Shown in pieces: positions 10,477-19,018 of a stretch of DNA of 53,280 bases. A model generated the notes under the pieces. That model was not told where the DNA came from. It did no database searches and saw nothing but the letters and a program-made list of their open reading frames with translations. The first letter of the stretch is position 1; every line of letters begins with the position of its first letter. This stretch comes from Allobosea sp. Root483D1 (GTDB taxonomy: Bacteria > Pseudomonadota > Alphaproteobacteria > Rhizobiales > Beijerinckiaceae): NCBI RefSeq assembly GCF_001429505.1, contig NZ_LMJW01000020.1, positions 1 through 53,280 of the forward strand, in the 5' to 3' direction. Both the position numbers and the translations under genes were made by a program.

Positions 10477-10914
10477 ATGGGCGCGCGGCACCCCAACCAT
10501 CGTCGCGTCAAGCTGCGGCAGACCTACACGATCGATGAACTGGCGCGCCTGTTCGAACTCCATGAAAACACGGTTCGCTCATGGCGCAAATCGGGGCTGG
10601 AGCCGATCGATGACGGTAGGCCGATCCTGTTTCGCGGCGATGTCGTCGTCGCCTTCCTAAAGCAGCGGCGAGTGTCGGCGAAACAACCCTGTGGGCCGGG
10701 TCGCCTGTTCTGCTTGCCCTGTCGGAAGCCACAGGAGCCGGCTGGCGGGATGCTCGACTATACGCCCGCGACACCAACGGCGGGCAGTCTCACGGGCCTG
10801 TGTCCGGTTTGCGACCGGATGATGTTTCGGCGCGTCTCCCGGCATCGGGTCACTGCCGTCGCCGGCCAATGCGACGTCCAGTTCCAAGGCGAACAGGCAC
10901 GTCTATCTGCGTGA
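10477..10914 (+). CDS. Helix-turn-helix protein with C-terminal zinc ribbon
   Basis: This 145-residue protein combines two modules. Residues about 15-62 form an HTH of the excisionase type (YTIDELARLFELHENTVRSW, then GRPILFRGDVVVAFL). The second half has two Cys pairs, C79-x2-C82 and C109-x2-C112, consistent with a zinc ribbon. It begins directly after the AlpA-like gene and lies 47 bases before the integrase gene on the same strand, so it is probably part of the integration/excision module. It may bind DNA at the attachment site or regulate the integrase. Whether the metal site is structural or for protein contacts cannot be told. Confidence 0.75.
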   Translation: MGARHPNHRRVKLRQTYTIDELARLFELHENTVRSWRKSGLEPIDDGRPILFRGDVVVAFLKQRRVSAKQPCGPGRLFCLPCRKPQEPAGGMLDYTPATPTAGSLTGLCPVCDRMMFRRVSRHRVTAVAGQCDVQFQGEQARLSA

Positions 10915-10961
10915 GCCAATCCCTTCGCAACTTGTGACTTCGACATCGGAGAACCGACACC

Positions 10962-12062
10962 ATGAAACCTAATGGCAAGAACGAACGCATCAAGCGGACA
11001 TATGCGCGCTATCTCAAGGCTGCGAAGCGGCATGGCGAGGCTTCGATCGACACGGCCCTAGCGGCCATAGACCGCTTCGAATGTTACACCAAGCGCCGCG
11101 ATTTCGCGCAATTTCACATCGAACAGGCCATCGCGTTCAAGGATCACCTGGCCGCGCAGCTTAATGAACGAACCGGCAAGCCCCTCAGTCTTCCAACGCA
11201 GCTTCACACCTTGGCGGTGCTGCGCAGCTTCGTCATCTGGCTTGCCGATCAATCTGGCTATCGCAGTCGGATCCGTCATTCCGACGCCGACTATTTCAGC
11301 CTGTCGTTGAAGCAGACAGCCATCGCCAGGGCTCACCGTCCTGTAGAAGGCCCGACCATCGAGCAGGTCCGCCACGTCGTCGAGCACATGGCGCATTGCT
11401 CCGATATCGAAAAGCGGAACAGGGCGGTGATCGCATGCGCCATCCTCACTGGTGCCCGCGATGACGCACTAGCGTCTTTGCGACTCAAACATATCGATAT
11501 GGGGGAACGCGTGCTGCGGCAGGACGCTGGCGCCGTCCGGACCAAGGCATCCAAGAGTATCGAGACGTGGTTCTTTCCGGTCGGCGATTTATTCGTCGAT
11601 GTGGTCGAAGATTGGGTGCGATTCCTCAAGGACGAACGGCAATGGGGTCTGGACGACCCCCTGTTCCCGAAAACCAAGATGGCAGCGAGTGAGAATTGCC
11701 TCAATCGCCCTGCCGGGCTGGAGCGCACTTGCTGGAGCAACGCCGCGCCGATCCGCAAAATCTTCCGCGACGCCTTCGTGTCAGCGGGCTTGCCGTATTT
11801 CAACCCCCACTCGCTTCGCAAGACGCTGGCGCGGTTGGGGCTCGAGCGCTGCCGCACTCCTGAAGAGTTCAAGGCCTGGAGCCAGAACTACGGCCACAAC
11901 GACGTTCTGACCACCTTTACTTCGTATGGACAGATCGATCGCCAGAGACAGGCCGAGATCATTTGCGCACTTTGGAAGCCAGCCCCTAAAGTTGGTCCGG
12001 GCAATGAAGCTCTGATCCGTAGCGCCGTCGAGTTCGCCCTTTCGCAATCGTCCAGACGCTGA
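10962..12062 (+). CDS. Tyrosine recombinase / site-specific integrase
   Basis: This 366-residue tyrosine recombinase has a SAM-like N-terminal DNA-binding domain (about 10-115) and a catalytic domain (about 130-335). The complete catalytic set is visible: R166 (TGARDDAL), K195, H283 and R286 (HSLRKT), H312 (YGHND) and the nucleophile Y322 (SYG). It should therefore be able to cut and rejoin DNA. It follows two HTH genes and is the likely integrase of this island. It is not adjacent to the tRNA-Arg but about 5 kb away, so it may equally belong to an older or nested element; the target site is inferred. An ATG at 10962 preceded by GGAG about ten bases upstream supports this start. Confidence 0.93.
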   Translation: MKPNGKNERIKRTYARYLKAAKRHGEASIDTALAAIDRFECYTKRRDFAQFHIEQAIAFKDHLAAQLNERTGKPLSLPTQLHTLAVLRSFVIWLADQSGYRSRIRHSDADYFSLSLKQTAIARAHRPVEGPTIEQVRHVVEHMAHCSDIEKRNRAVIACAILTGARDDALASLRLKHIDMGERVLRQDAGAVRTKASKSIETWFFPVGDLFVDVVEDWVRFLKDERQWGLDDPLFPKTKMAASENCLNRPAGLERTCWSNAAPIRKIFRDAFVSAGLPYFNPHSLRKTLARLGLERCRTPEEFKAWSQNYGHNDVLTTFTSYGQIDRQRQAEIICALWKPAPKVGPGNEALIRSAVEFALSQSSRR

Positions 12063-12266
12063 CACCAATGGATTGAAGTCGACGTTTAGCCAGGAAGCGG
12101 ACGAGGCCGGCGGACGTTAGACGGACCTTGTCTGCATCGATGACCGTTGAAGCCGCACGACTCGGGCAAGTTTGTTTGCCTGCGTTGGAAGATCAGCTTG
12201 ATCAGATGCATCTCCCTGACCGCTGCCGAACAGATCGGCGCGACGTCGTCGCTAAGCGGCTGTTGT
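12063..12266. other. Intergenic region between convergent integrase and thyX
   Basis: About 200 bases separate the convergent integrase and thyX genes. I see no open frame of substance, no strong terminator hairpin with a T tract, and no copy of the tRNA-Arg 3' end here. Confidence 0.4.
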
Positions 12267-13202
12267 TTAATCCGGCAGTTCAAGCGAGCTAGTCAGTTCG
12301 AGCCATTCTCGCTGTTGCAGTCCGCTGGTCTCCAACGTGACCTTCTCGCCCGCGATAAGCCGGCGGACAATCTGCAAGGCTTGCTTAGATAGGCTTACAG
12401 AATCCATTCGATAGTCGCGGAAGGCCTCGTACGTCAACGGCACCCACCGCTCGACCATAGCAAGGATCACGGTTGCATATGCTCTGATCTCGTATTGAGC
12501 GTGGGCATCCGCCCGCAATCGGAGGAAGCTGAGCAGATTGTGCAGGTCGACTTTCCAATACCACTGTGTGTACGAGTTGAGAGTCAGATTCATTCGGGCG
12601 AGTTCTCGCGCCAGTCCGCGGCGGCTCGTGTCGCGATCGCTCTCTTCCCCTTCGTTGAGCATCCAAGCGTAGTGATCGTAGTTCCTGGTAGCGTCCTCGC
12701 GGAGCAGCGCCAGGACCTCATCGGCTTCCGGAGACTCGAGAAGGGCGTCTCGGCCTTGACGGTTGCTTTGGGATTGTGCCGCGAGGTGCGCTCGGTCAGG
12801 TATGTAAAACTCCTTGTCCAGAATTGAATAGCGCGCCGAAACCTCGTTAACGTTGGCGGTGCGGTGACGAATCCACTGCCTCGCTACGAAAATGGGCAGT
12901 TTGACGTGGAGCTTGAGCTCGGCCATCTCGAAGGGGGTAGAGTGCCAATGCCGCATCAGGTATCGGATGAGGCCGCGATCCTCGCTGATGCGACGCGTTC
13001 CCCGACCGTATGAGACCCGCGCGGCCTGCACGACCGCACCATCGTCACCCATGTAGTCGATCACGCGCACAAAGCCGTGATCAAGCACCGGGACCGGAGA
13101 GAAGAGAATCTCCTCGAGGGCAGCCGACGTCGGCCGTAGCGTCTGACTGGTTTGGGCGCGCGCAGCATCTAACTCGTTTTGTTGTTCAACCGTGAATGAC
13201 AT
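12267..13202 (-). CDS. thyX: Flavin-dependent thymidylate synthase ThyX
   Basis: This enzyme makes dTMP from dUMP using FAD, NADPH and methylene-tetrahydrofolate. The 311-residue protein has the diagnostic RHRX7S motif at 112-122 ([11 protein letters not shown]) followed by ARY, and the upstream HSTPFE block at 87-92 that belongs to the FAD/dUMP site. It is longer than minimal ThyX proteins because of an N-terminal extension of about 35 residues. The start is supported by GAGG seven bases upstream. It lies 51 bp downstream of the PRTase-like gene on the same strand, with a short hairpin between. Its location in an accessory segment, beside a GHKL ATPase and a PRTase-like protein, suggests either a horizontally acquired dTMP supply or a function within that cassette. 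Confidence 0.93.
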   Translation of the reverse strand: MSFTVEQQNELDAARAQTSQTLRPTSAALEEILFSPVPVLDHGFVRVIDYMGDDGAVVQAARVSYGRGTRRISEDRGLIRYLMRHWHSTPFEMAELKLHVKLPIFVARQWIRHRTANVNEVSARYSILDKEFYIPDRAHLAAQSQSNRQGRDALLESPEADEVLALLREDATRNYDHYAWMLNEGEESDRDTSRRGLARELARMNLTLNSYTQWYWKVDLHNLLSFLRLRADAHAQYEIRAYATVILAMVERWVPLTYEAFRDYRMDSVSLSKQALQIVRRLIAGEKVTLETSGLQQREWLELTSSLELPD

Positions 13203-13226
13203 TCAAAGCCTCGTCGGGGCAACCCG

Positions 13227-13245
13227 GCTCCATTAAAGATGGAGC
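13227..13245 (-). other. Hairpin between the PRTase-like gene and thyX
   Basis: A perfect 7-bp stem (GCTCCAT / ATGGAGC) with a five-base loop lies in the 51-bp gap, and three further pairs can form past a two-base bulge. No T tract follows it on the minus strand, so it is not a classical terminator. It may be a processing or stability element that sets the ratio of thyX to the upstream genes. Confidence 0.4.
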
Positions 13246-13253
13246 TTCGGCAA

Positions 13254-15476
13254 TCAGGCTGACGGAATAGCATCATCCAACAATGCGCGGACCTTGCTCT
13301 GGGCATACTCGAGCATGTGACGCAAGATGGCGGGAGACCCCTCCGGGGCCCGCAGCTTGTGACAGTCGCTGGCCTGTAGCGTCAGCCTGCCGGTTCCCAT
13401 AGCAAGGAGGAACTCGAGTGCAGCTTCCCCCTGCGGCGCATTCCACCGGACGAGCGCCCGATCGATGATGCGCCTCATGGCCTCGCTTAGATCGCTTCGC
13501 GCGGCGTAGTTGAGCTCGTGGGGGTGGGCGGCGCGAAGCAGCGCTGCCTGGATGACGCCGTCGTTATAGCGACCGAACATGCCGGGCTCTATGAGCATCA
13601 CGTGGAAGGCAGTTGCCCAGAGCTTGGTGACGCTCGCCGTCCTCATGTTGTGAAGAACAGATGCGATTGTCGCAATAACGTCGCCCTGCGAAGCTGCTGC
13701 TGCCGAGGTCTTGTCGTTCCAGAAAGCGAAGCCATCCCTAAGCGCGAGTGGTGTTTCGTTGGGGCTGGACAGGAAGAGGTTCTGGCCTGCCGGGAATAGG
13801 GCGGCCCGCAGATGTTCGCTGCGGACGTCCACGAAAGTTCTGACATGATCTCCGTCCGAACCGCCTGGCATCGACTCTGCGAGCTCGCGCAGAAACCGCT
13901 CCTCTAGGCGCCACGCGTGCATCTCGCCGCCTGGCATGACCAGCCTTCTGATGGTCACCAGTTCATGCTTGAAAGACTTGTTAAATACGAGGTCATTCGT
14001 AAGCGCGCTGTGCCTCGTGGCCTCCGCGTTCTTCGCAATACCGACAATATAAATCCGCGGCTTGTCTTTCAGGATGTCCCTTAACTCACGGCTGACGTCG
14101 AGCAGCGCGTTCCCCGATCCGATGCAGGCAGCGATGACGATAACCGCCTTGGCTTCGTCCGCCTTGATCGTGTGCAAGTCGCTTGCTGCCACGAGTTGCG
14201 GGCGATGTACCAGATCGGCGGCTGCCAGGTCGCTAAGCTTGACCGCCAACTGCTTGGAGGCGGGATCATCGAGATGGATGAAGTGGCTTGTGGCGCTAGT
14301 CACATAGCGCTGAGCGATCCTCTCGAGCGCGTCGCCAAATTTCGTATCGAAGGTGGACGACGGCAGCTCGCACCAGATCCGATGTCCGCCCGTGCTGGTC
14401 CTCTGCAGAGTGAACACGCCCTGATTGGCGAACGCTTCGGCTATATCGTGGAGGCCGGTGGGTGCATCGGTCACCAGGATGGGCGCGGTTTCGTACCGGA
14501 TCACGTCGGCCAGGAACTGATCGCTCACAAAGCGAGCGAGCCGGGAGTTGTCACGACACCAGGGACAATCGTCCGGCTGGAACACCTCCAGCATCGACCG
14601 ACCATCGCGGCTTTTGATGTCGGGGTGCGAGCTAACGTCGGAAACGAAGGAGATGTCGGCGTTCTTTTCCGCGGCCGAATAAATGCTGACGACGCGGTCC
14701 TTTCCGACGCTCTCGCGCTGCATCAACTTGCGGGGCAAAGTCCCGCTCGCCGTCGCCGAGATGAGGAACAGCGATTTCTCGGGCTGAGGGAACTTCGCAC
14801 GTGCAAGTCCCTCATAGGACGAGAAGGTGCCAACTTGCAGAGGAGGACAAGTAGGGTCGAAGCGGAGCCTGATGGCGATCATTGCATAAGCGAGTGCCGC
14901 GATGGATGAGGTATCGAGCCAGATCCGGTTGGTCGCGCCCTTCAGGTAGTCAAGCAAGGTCATCGCGACGAATTCAATTTCCACCCCGCTGACCAGCGCA
15001 TTTGCCGTGCGCAGGAATGCCCGGGAATGGACACCTCGGGGATGTTCGAAATGCAGTCCCGCGCTTGGCCTCATCAAGACCTGACGTCTGTCGAAGATCT
15101 CCCTCAAGCCGGCGGCCTTCAGCTTCTCGAAGGGCTGGTCGGGCCATGGCGCCTCAGGTCCGGCGATCGATTCGAACGCCTCGCAACGCCCGTGCTGGTC
15201 GAAGTATGCGGCGCTGATCGAGGTATGTTGAGGGACAATGCGCAGAAAGGCCCTGTCCTGGAGGATGGCCGGCATGCTGCCCGAGACGAAATCCCTCTGC
15301 GTTTCCGGCATCACGAGCAGAATCCGGTCGGGAAGCAGATTAATACAGTGATCCTCGTCGATAGCTCTCTGCAGATCTGTCGATTGGAACGGAGCTGCGA
15401 TCGCGGCGAGCACGAGTACGGACCCCGGGCTGACCTTTTCATCAGCATCCCAGCGGAAGGCGAAGCACCAACTCAT
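13254..15476 (-). CDS. Large protein with phosphoribosyltransferase-like segments, partner of a GHKL ATPase
   Basis: This 740-residue soluble protein is not a known named enzyme. I see two stretches like phosphoribosyltransferase cores. The first is GLHFEHPRGVHSRAFLR (140-156), which parallels the substrate-hood motif of orotate-type PRTases, with a glycine/serine turn ISATASGT at 239-246. The second is AVIVIAACIGSGNALLDVSREL (444-465), which has the shape of a PRPP loop but with AA in place of the usual acidic pair. A CPWC pair lies at 304-307. These matches are pattern-level and could reflect another Rossmann-like fold. The start ATG overlaps the stop of the GHKL ATPase gene by ATGA, so the two proteins are made together and probably interact; thyX follows. 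A nucleotide-related or immune role is inference from this context. Confidence 0.6.
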   Translation of the reverse strand: MSWCFAFRWDADEKVSPGSVLVLAAIAAPFQSTDLQRAIDEDHCINLLPDRILLVMPETQRDFVSGSMPAILQDRAFLRIVPQHTSISAAYFDQHGRCEAFESIAGPEAPWPDQPFEKLKAAGLREIFDRRQVLMRPSAGLHFEHPRGVHSRAFLRTANALVSGVEIEFVAMTLLDYLKGATNRIWLDTSSIAALAYAMIAIRLRFDPTCPPLQVGTFSSYEGLARAKFPQPEKSLFLISATASGTLPRKLMQRESVGKDRVVSIYSAAEKNADISFVSDVSSHPDIKSRDGRSMLEVFQPDDCPWCRDNSRLARFVSDQFLADVIRYETAPILVTDAPTGLHDIAEAFANQGVFTLQRTSTGGHRIWCELPSSTFDTKFGDALERIAQRYVTSATSHFIHLDDPASKQLAVKLSDLAAADLVHRPQLVAASDLHTIKADEAKAVIVIAACIGSGNALLDVSRELRDILKDKPRIYIVGIAKNAEATRHSALTNDLVFNKSFKHELVTIRRLVMPGGEMHAWRLEERFLRELAESMPGGSDGDHVRTFVDVRSEHLRAALFPAGQNLFLSSPNETPLALRDGFAFWNDKTSAAAASQGDVIATIASVLHNMRTASVTKLWATAFHVMLIEPGMFGRYNDGVIQAALLRAAHPHELNYAARSDLSEAMRRIIDRALVRWNAPQGEAALEFLLAMGTGRLTLQASDCHKLRAPEGSPAILRHMLEYAQSKVRALLDDAIPSA

Positions 15477-16690
15477 CTGTTCTGGATGTTCACGGGGATG
15501 AGGAGGCTAACCGCAGTCCCCGCGGCGCGCCCGAGGGGAGTGTACGTTTCAGATTGGCTAAAAGAGTCGAGCAAAGGGCAGTTCTCCTCCGCCCCACCTT
15601 TCTGAACATCGACTTTGAAGGGAGCGAACGCCCGATAGAGAGATAGGCGACCGGTGCGCAGTCGTATGAGGCCTCCATGTTCTCTAACCACGCTGAGGAC
15701 CCGCGGCAGTCCGTGACCGTAGTTCCGCCGCTGACGGCTTGTGATCCCGATGCGGAAGCAGGCTTGAACCAGTTCGGCTTCCTGGCGGATATCGAGCTCG
15801 TCATCGAGGTCCGTGCTGGCCATCCTGGCGGCCATTCCAGGGCCGCTGTCGACGACCGAAATCTCGAGGAAACGAGCGTGCTGTTCCGACTTGGAGACGT
15901 CCGCGACCCTCGTGAGATAGCCTTGCAGATCGGCGGCGCCGAGGCTGCCGTCGCTGATCTTGCCGAATGGGATGCTCCGTTCCGCGACGTTCACGCAACG
16001 GACCGATCTCAGATAGCGTCGCCCGGACAGGTCGGTTCTGGCATGTGCGTGAGAGTTATCGAAAAGCTCATGAAGGGCTGACCCGAGTTGCTCACCAAGG
16101 ATTGCCTTCTTCGGGCCATGTCGCGGAGCCACGGCTACGAGGGCGTTTTCCAGAAGATCCTGGAATTCGGTGGCCGAGCGCACTTCCGGCGGATCAGTTG
16201 GAGAGTAGAGAGCTTTGATGTCAGGCCTCGTCGAATGGTCGACGCACATTAGGAACAGTTCCTGGCCCCGCTGAGGCTTTGGAACCGGAACGTCCATAGT
16301 CTCGACTTGGGCCTTGATGCGGGCGTTTACCTCGTCCCTGACACTCGACACGCCGTCGGCCTCAGTCGTATCGGCGGACATCATCGCTGCGATCATGCCA
16401 TGGGGCCGTTCGCAGAGCCGATCTAGGGCGGTACGTCTGTCCACCCCTTGGGCATGGCTAACGAGGACCGGCCTCGATTGCTGCCGGGCCCAGGTAATGA
16501 TCGTCTGGGCACCCGCGGCGAAACCTCCGGGCCTGGCCTGCAGCTTCCAGTCAGTGGCGAGCTTTAGCGGGCGGTCGCCAACCTTCGCTGCATCGGCGAT
16601 CAACGCTTCGCAGCGCGAGAGATCGGTGGTCTTGTCGATCCGCATCGGCGAATGGAATTTGTCGTTCGGCTCTGGTTTTCTCGTCGGCAT
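15473..16690 (-). CDS. GHKL-type (HSP90 / histidine-kinase-like) ATPase
   Basis: This is an ATP-binding protein of 405 residues from the ATG at 16690. The Bergerat fold motifs are present: N box E208-L-F-D211-N212, G1 box D281-S-G283-P-G285 and G2 box G325-H-G327 followed by LPRVL. No dimerisation-phosphoacceptor histidine helix of a sensor kinase is evident. The N-terminal 150 residues (WKLQARPGGF, then a stretch of alternating beta and helix) are unrecognised and perhaps STAS-like. The frame is open 40 codons further upstream (to 16810), but AAAGGA lies about 10 bases before the 16690 ATG and the earlier residues look non-coding. The gene heads a coupled pair with the PRTase-like gene (ATGA overlap at 15473-15476). 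Confidence 0.8.
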   Translation of the reverse strand: MPTRKPEPNDKFHSPMRIDKTTDLSRCEALIADAAKVGDRPLKLATDWKLQARPGGFAAGAQTIITWARQQSRPVLVSHAQGVDRRTALDRLCERPHGMIAAMMSADTTEADGVSSVRDEVNARIKAQVETMDVPVPKPQRGQELFLMCVDHSTRPDIKALYSPTDPPEVRSATEFQDLLENALVAVAPRHGPKKAILGEQLGSALHELFDNSHAHARTDLSGRRYLRSVRCVNVAERSIPFGKISDGSLGAADLQGYLTRVADVSKSEQHARFLEISVVDSGPGMAARMASTDLDDELDIRQEAELVQACFRIGITSRQRRNYGHGLPRVLSVVREHGGLIRLRTGRLSLYRAFAPFKVDVQKGGAEENCPLLDSFSQSETYTPLGRAAGTAVSLLIPVNIQNR

Positions 16691-16950
16691 GGATGCGGTG
16701 TCCTTTAGGACGGGTCCCTTCCGGTGTCCGCATCCTTTGCCGTTTCCCGGCCCTACGTCGCTAGTTCTGTACCGATTGTGAGTTAAAGGTTTTGTTCGCG
16801 CTAGGGGCATGCGTGCATGTTGACGCCGCGGGGCAAGGCAAGCGCCTCGCGGCCGTGTCCAACCACTAATGCTATGTGGCTGGCTGGGCAGGCATTAGTT
16901 TTGTTAGCTAGGGGCCAACTGCGGAAAAGTGGGCGTTGGTCATAAGGACT

Positions 16951-16967
16951 AAAAAGGGGACATCCCC
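16951..16967 (-). terminator. Possible weak rho-independent terminator after tRNA-Arg
   Basis: Read on the minus strand this is GGGGATGTCCCC followed by five T residues: a 4-bp G/C stem with a 4-base loop and a T tract. It lies about 100 bases beyond the 3' end of the tRNA-Arg and could end its transcript. The stem is short, so confidence is low. Confidence 0.3.
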
Positions 16968-17065
16968 GCGAGGCCTCGTGGCTATCCGGTGGCTATTCGA
17001 AGCCAGCAGAATACCGGCAAAACCCGGGATTTCCGAAGAAACGTCAATTAAATCAAATGGTTAAA

Positions 17066-17142
17066 TGGCGCGCCCGACACGATTCGAACGTGTGACCTTT
17101 GCCTTCGGAGGGCAACGCTCTATCCAGCTGAGCTACGGGCGC
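17066..17142 (-). tRNA. tRNA-Arg (anticodon CCG)
   Basis: A complete cloverleaf can be drawn on the minus strand. Acceptor strands GCGCCCG and CGGGCGC pair with a G discriminator base, the D arm is GCTC/GAGC, the anticodon stem TTGCC/GGCAA encloses the loop CTCCGAA, and the T arm is ACACG-TTCGAAT-CGTGT. The loop gives anticodon CCG, which reads CGG. The 3' CCA is encoded (17066-17068). The 3' end faces the accessory segment, which is the orientation expected when an integrase uses the tRNA 3' end as its attachment site. Confidence 0.97.
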
Positions 17143-17220
17143 AAACCGTGTGAGGCTGGATAGCTGATTGGCAGCGCTTGGGCAACGAGGGAATTTGCGA
17201 TTGAGCCAAGGGCCATCAGG

Positions 17221-17255
17221 TAAAGGTCGCGCGTTCGAATCGTGTCGGGCGCGCC
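17221..17255 (+). repeat. Inverted partial copy of the tRNA-Arg 3' end
   Basis: On the plus strand, bases from AAAGGTC through the T loop TTCGAAT to GTCGGGCGCGCC repeat the last third of the tRNA-Arg gene. There are only two differences (GCGCG instead of ACACG in the 5' side of the T stem), both of which still pair as G-U. It lies in inverted orientation to the tRNA (17066-17142), starting 78 bases past its 5' end. A D-arm-like TAGCTGATTGGCAGCGC at about 17161-17177 precedes it, but the spacing is too long and no matching acceptor strand is seen. It is therefore a tRNA fragment or pseudo-tRNA, not a functional gene. It could be an attachment-site remnant from an earlier integration. Confidence 0.8.
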
Positions 17256-17458
17256 GCGCTGTGGTTGCTCATCAGCGAGCGGTCGATCGTCGAACAATTC
17301 GATGCGCGGTGATCGCCTTCATTGCGATCCGTATTGCGGTAGACGTATCCGAGGCGACGAGGCTTGCGAACTTCGTCCCCAGGGAGTTGGCGGCTCAGCA
17401 CTGACTTTGCGCGGGCTGATCGGCCGTCGGCCCTGAGCTAGCGTCAGCCGCTACGCGG

Positions 17459-18964
17459 TCATTTCTCGGCGGCACGCAGGCGCGCCGATTTCGTCGCGCC
17501 TCGGATTGCCCGCGCCAGCCAGGGCGCGCAGACGCTCAAAGCCGTCACCACGAACAGGGCGACCACGATCGGCCGGGTAAAGAACAGCAGCCAGTTGTGG
17601 TCGAAGATCAGCAAGGATTGCTTCAACGTCTCCTCGACCATCGTGCCGAGCACCAGCCCCATCACCAGCGGCGCCGGCGAAAACCCGTAGCGGCGCATCA
17701 CATAGCCGATCACGCCGAAGCCGAGCATGACCCAGACATCGACCAGCGACTGGTTGGGGCCATAGGCGCCGACGATCGCGAAAACCAGCACGCCCGGCCA
17801 CAGGATCGCGTCGGGGATCAGCGTGATCCGGGCAAAGAGCTTGGCGGCGAACAGGCCGAGCACGACATACATCAGGTTCGAGGCGAGCATCGAGGCGAAG
17901 ACGGCATAAAGCAAAGCCGGCTGCTCGTTGAACAGATGTGGGCCGGGCCGCACGCCCTGCACGATCAGGCCGGCGAGGATGATCGCCGTGGTCGCGCTGC
18001 CCGGTATGCCGAGCGCCAGCGTGGGCACCATGCTGCCGCCGACGGCGGCGTTGTTGGCGGCCTCGGGACCGGCGATGCCCTCGATCGAACCCTTGCCGAA
18101 CTCGTCCTTGTATTTCGACCAGCGCCTGGTCTCGTTATAGGAGATCAGGGCGGCGGTGGTCGCTCCCAGCGCCGGCAGGATGCCGATGAAGGTACCCAGC
18201 ACGCTCGACAGGCCGATCGCCTTGGCGCATTTGCGATAATCGGCCATCGAAGGCAGCTTCATCGCGTTGAGGCCGAGCCGTTCGGGAATGATCTGCAGCC
18301 GGCCGGCCTGCACCAGCAGTTCGCTGATCGCGAACAGGCCGGTGAGCACCGGCACCAGCCCGAGACCCTCGCTCAACTCCGGCACGCCGAAGGTGAAGCG
18401 GTCGACGCCTGTCATCAGGTCGAGCCCGATCGTCGCCAGCAGCACGCCGAAGGCTCCGACCATCAGGTTCTTGATGCCGGTCGAGCTGCCCACGGCGGCC
18501 AGCATCGACAGGCCGAAGATCGCGAGCGCGAAATATTCAGGGGGGCCGAAGCTATAGGCGGCCTTCGCCAGGAGTGGAGCTGCGACGATCAGCACGAAGA
18601 CGCTGAAGATGCCGCCGATCGCGCTTGCGATCGTCGACATGCCGAGGGCTCGCCCGGCCTCGCCTCGCCGCGCCATCGGATAGCCGTCATAGGCCGTCGC
18701 CGAGGCGGACGGATCGCCGGGTGTGTTGATCAGGATGGCGGTGATCGAGCCGCCGAAATTGGCGGCGCAATAGATCGCGCCGAGGAAGGCGATGCCGGCA
18801 ACCGGGCTCATCGTGATGGTGATCGGCAGCAGAAGCGCCGCCGTCGTGCTGCCGCTGAGGCCGGGCAGCGCGCCGACGATGACGCCGAGCACCGTTCCCG
18901 CGAGGATGATGCCGACCATGTAGGGGTCGGCGAGGATCGCCATGCCGGCGAGAAAAGCGTCCAT
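17459..18964 (-). CDS. tctA: Tripartite tricarboxylate transporter, large permease TctA
   Basis: This is the large membrane subunit of a TTT-family secondary transporter, which imports carboxylates delivered by a periplasmic binding protein. The 501-residue protein is strongly hydrophobic with about a dozen predicted membrane segments. It carries the family signature near the N terminus (GALPGLSGSTTAALLLP and NTPGDPSASATAYDGYPM), with a second GxxPGxGxTTA-like block around residues 310-325 (GIPGSATTAIILAG). It is the last gene of gntR-tctC-tctB-tctA, 54 bp after tctB. The substrate is unknown; the divergent CoA-transferase and crotonases suggest an organic acid that is activated to a CoA ester. 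Confidence 0.95.
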   Translation of the reverse strand: MDAFLAGMAILADPYMVGIILAGTVLGVIVGALPGLSGSTTAALLLPITITMSPVAGIAFLGAIYCAANFGGSITAILINTPGDPSASATAYDGYPMARRGEAGRALGMSTIASAIGGIFSVFVLIVAAPLLAKAAYSFGPPEYFALAIFGLSMLAAVGSSTGIKNLMVGAFGVLLATIGLDLMTGVDRFTFGVPELSEGLGLVPVLTGLFAISELLVQAGRLQIIPERLGLNAMKLPSMADYRKCAKAIGLSSVLGTFIGILPALGATTAALISYNETRRWSKYKDEFGKGSIEGIAGPEAANNAAVGGSMVPTLALGIPGSATTAIILAGLIVQGVRPGPHLFNEQPALLYAVFASMLASNLMYVVLGLFAAKLFARITLIPDAILWPGVLVFAIVGAYGPNQSLVDVWVMLGFGVIGYVMRRYGFSPAPLVMGLVLGTMVEETLKQSLLIFDHNWLLFFTRPIVVALFVVTALSVCAPWLARAIRGATKSARLRAAEK

Positions 18965-19018
18965 CTGATCCTCGTCGCTGGTTGCGCAACGCTCTGGCAG
19001 GCGCGATGCGCGGGCTGC

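Noticed and set aside
14172..14909. Plus-strand frame opposite the PRTase-like gene
   Set aside because: No family features; the minus-strand frame is continuous for 740 codons and is coupled to its neighbour by ATGA.
17145..17256. A second functional tRNA on the plus strand
   Set aside because: The T arm and a D-arm-like stretch are present, but the distance between them is about twice normal and no acceptor 5' strand pairs with CGGGCGC; best described as a fragment.
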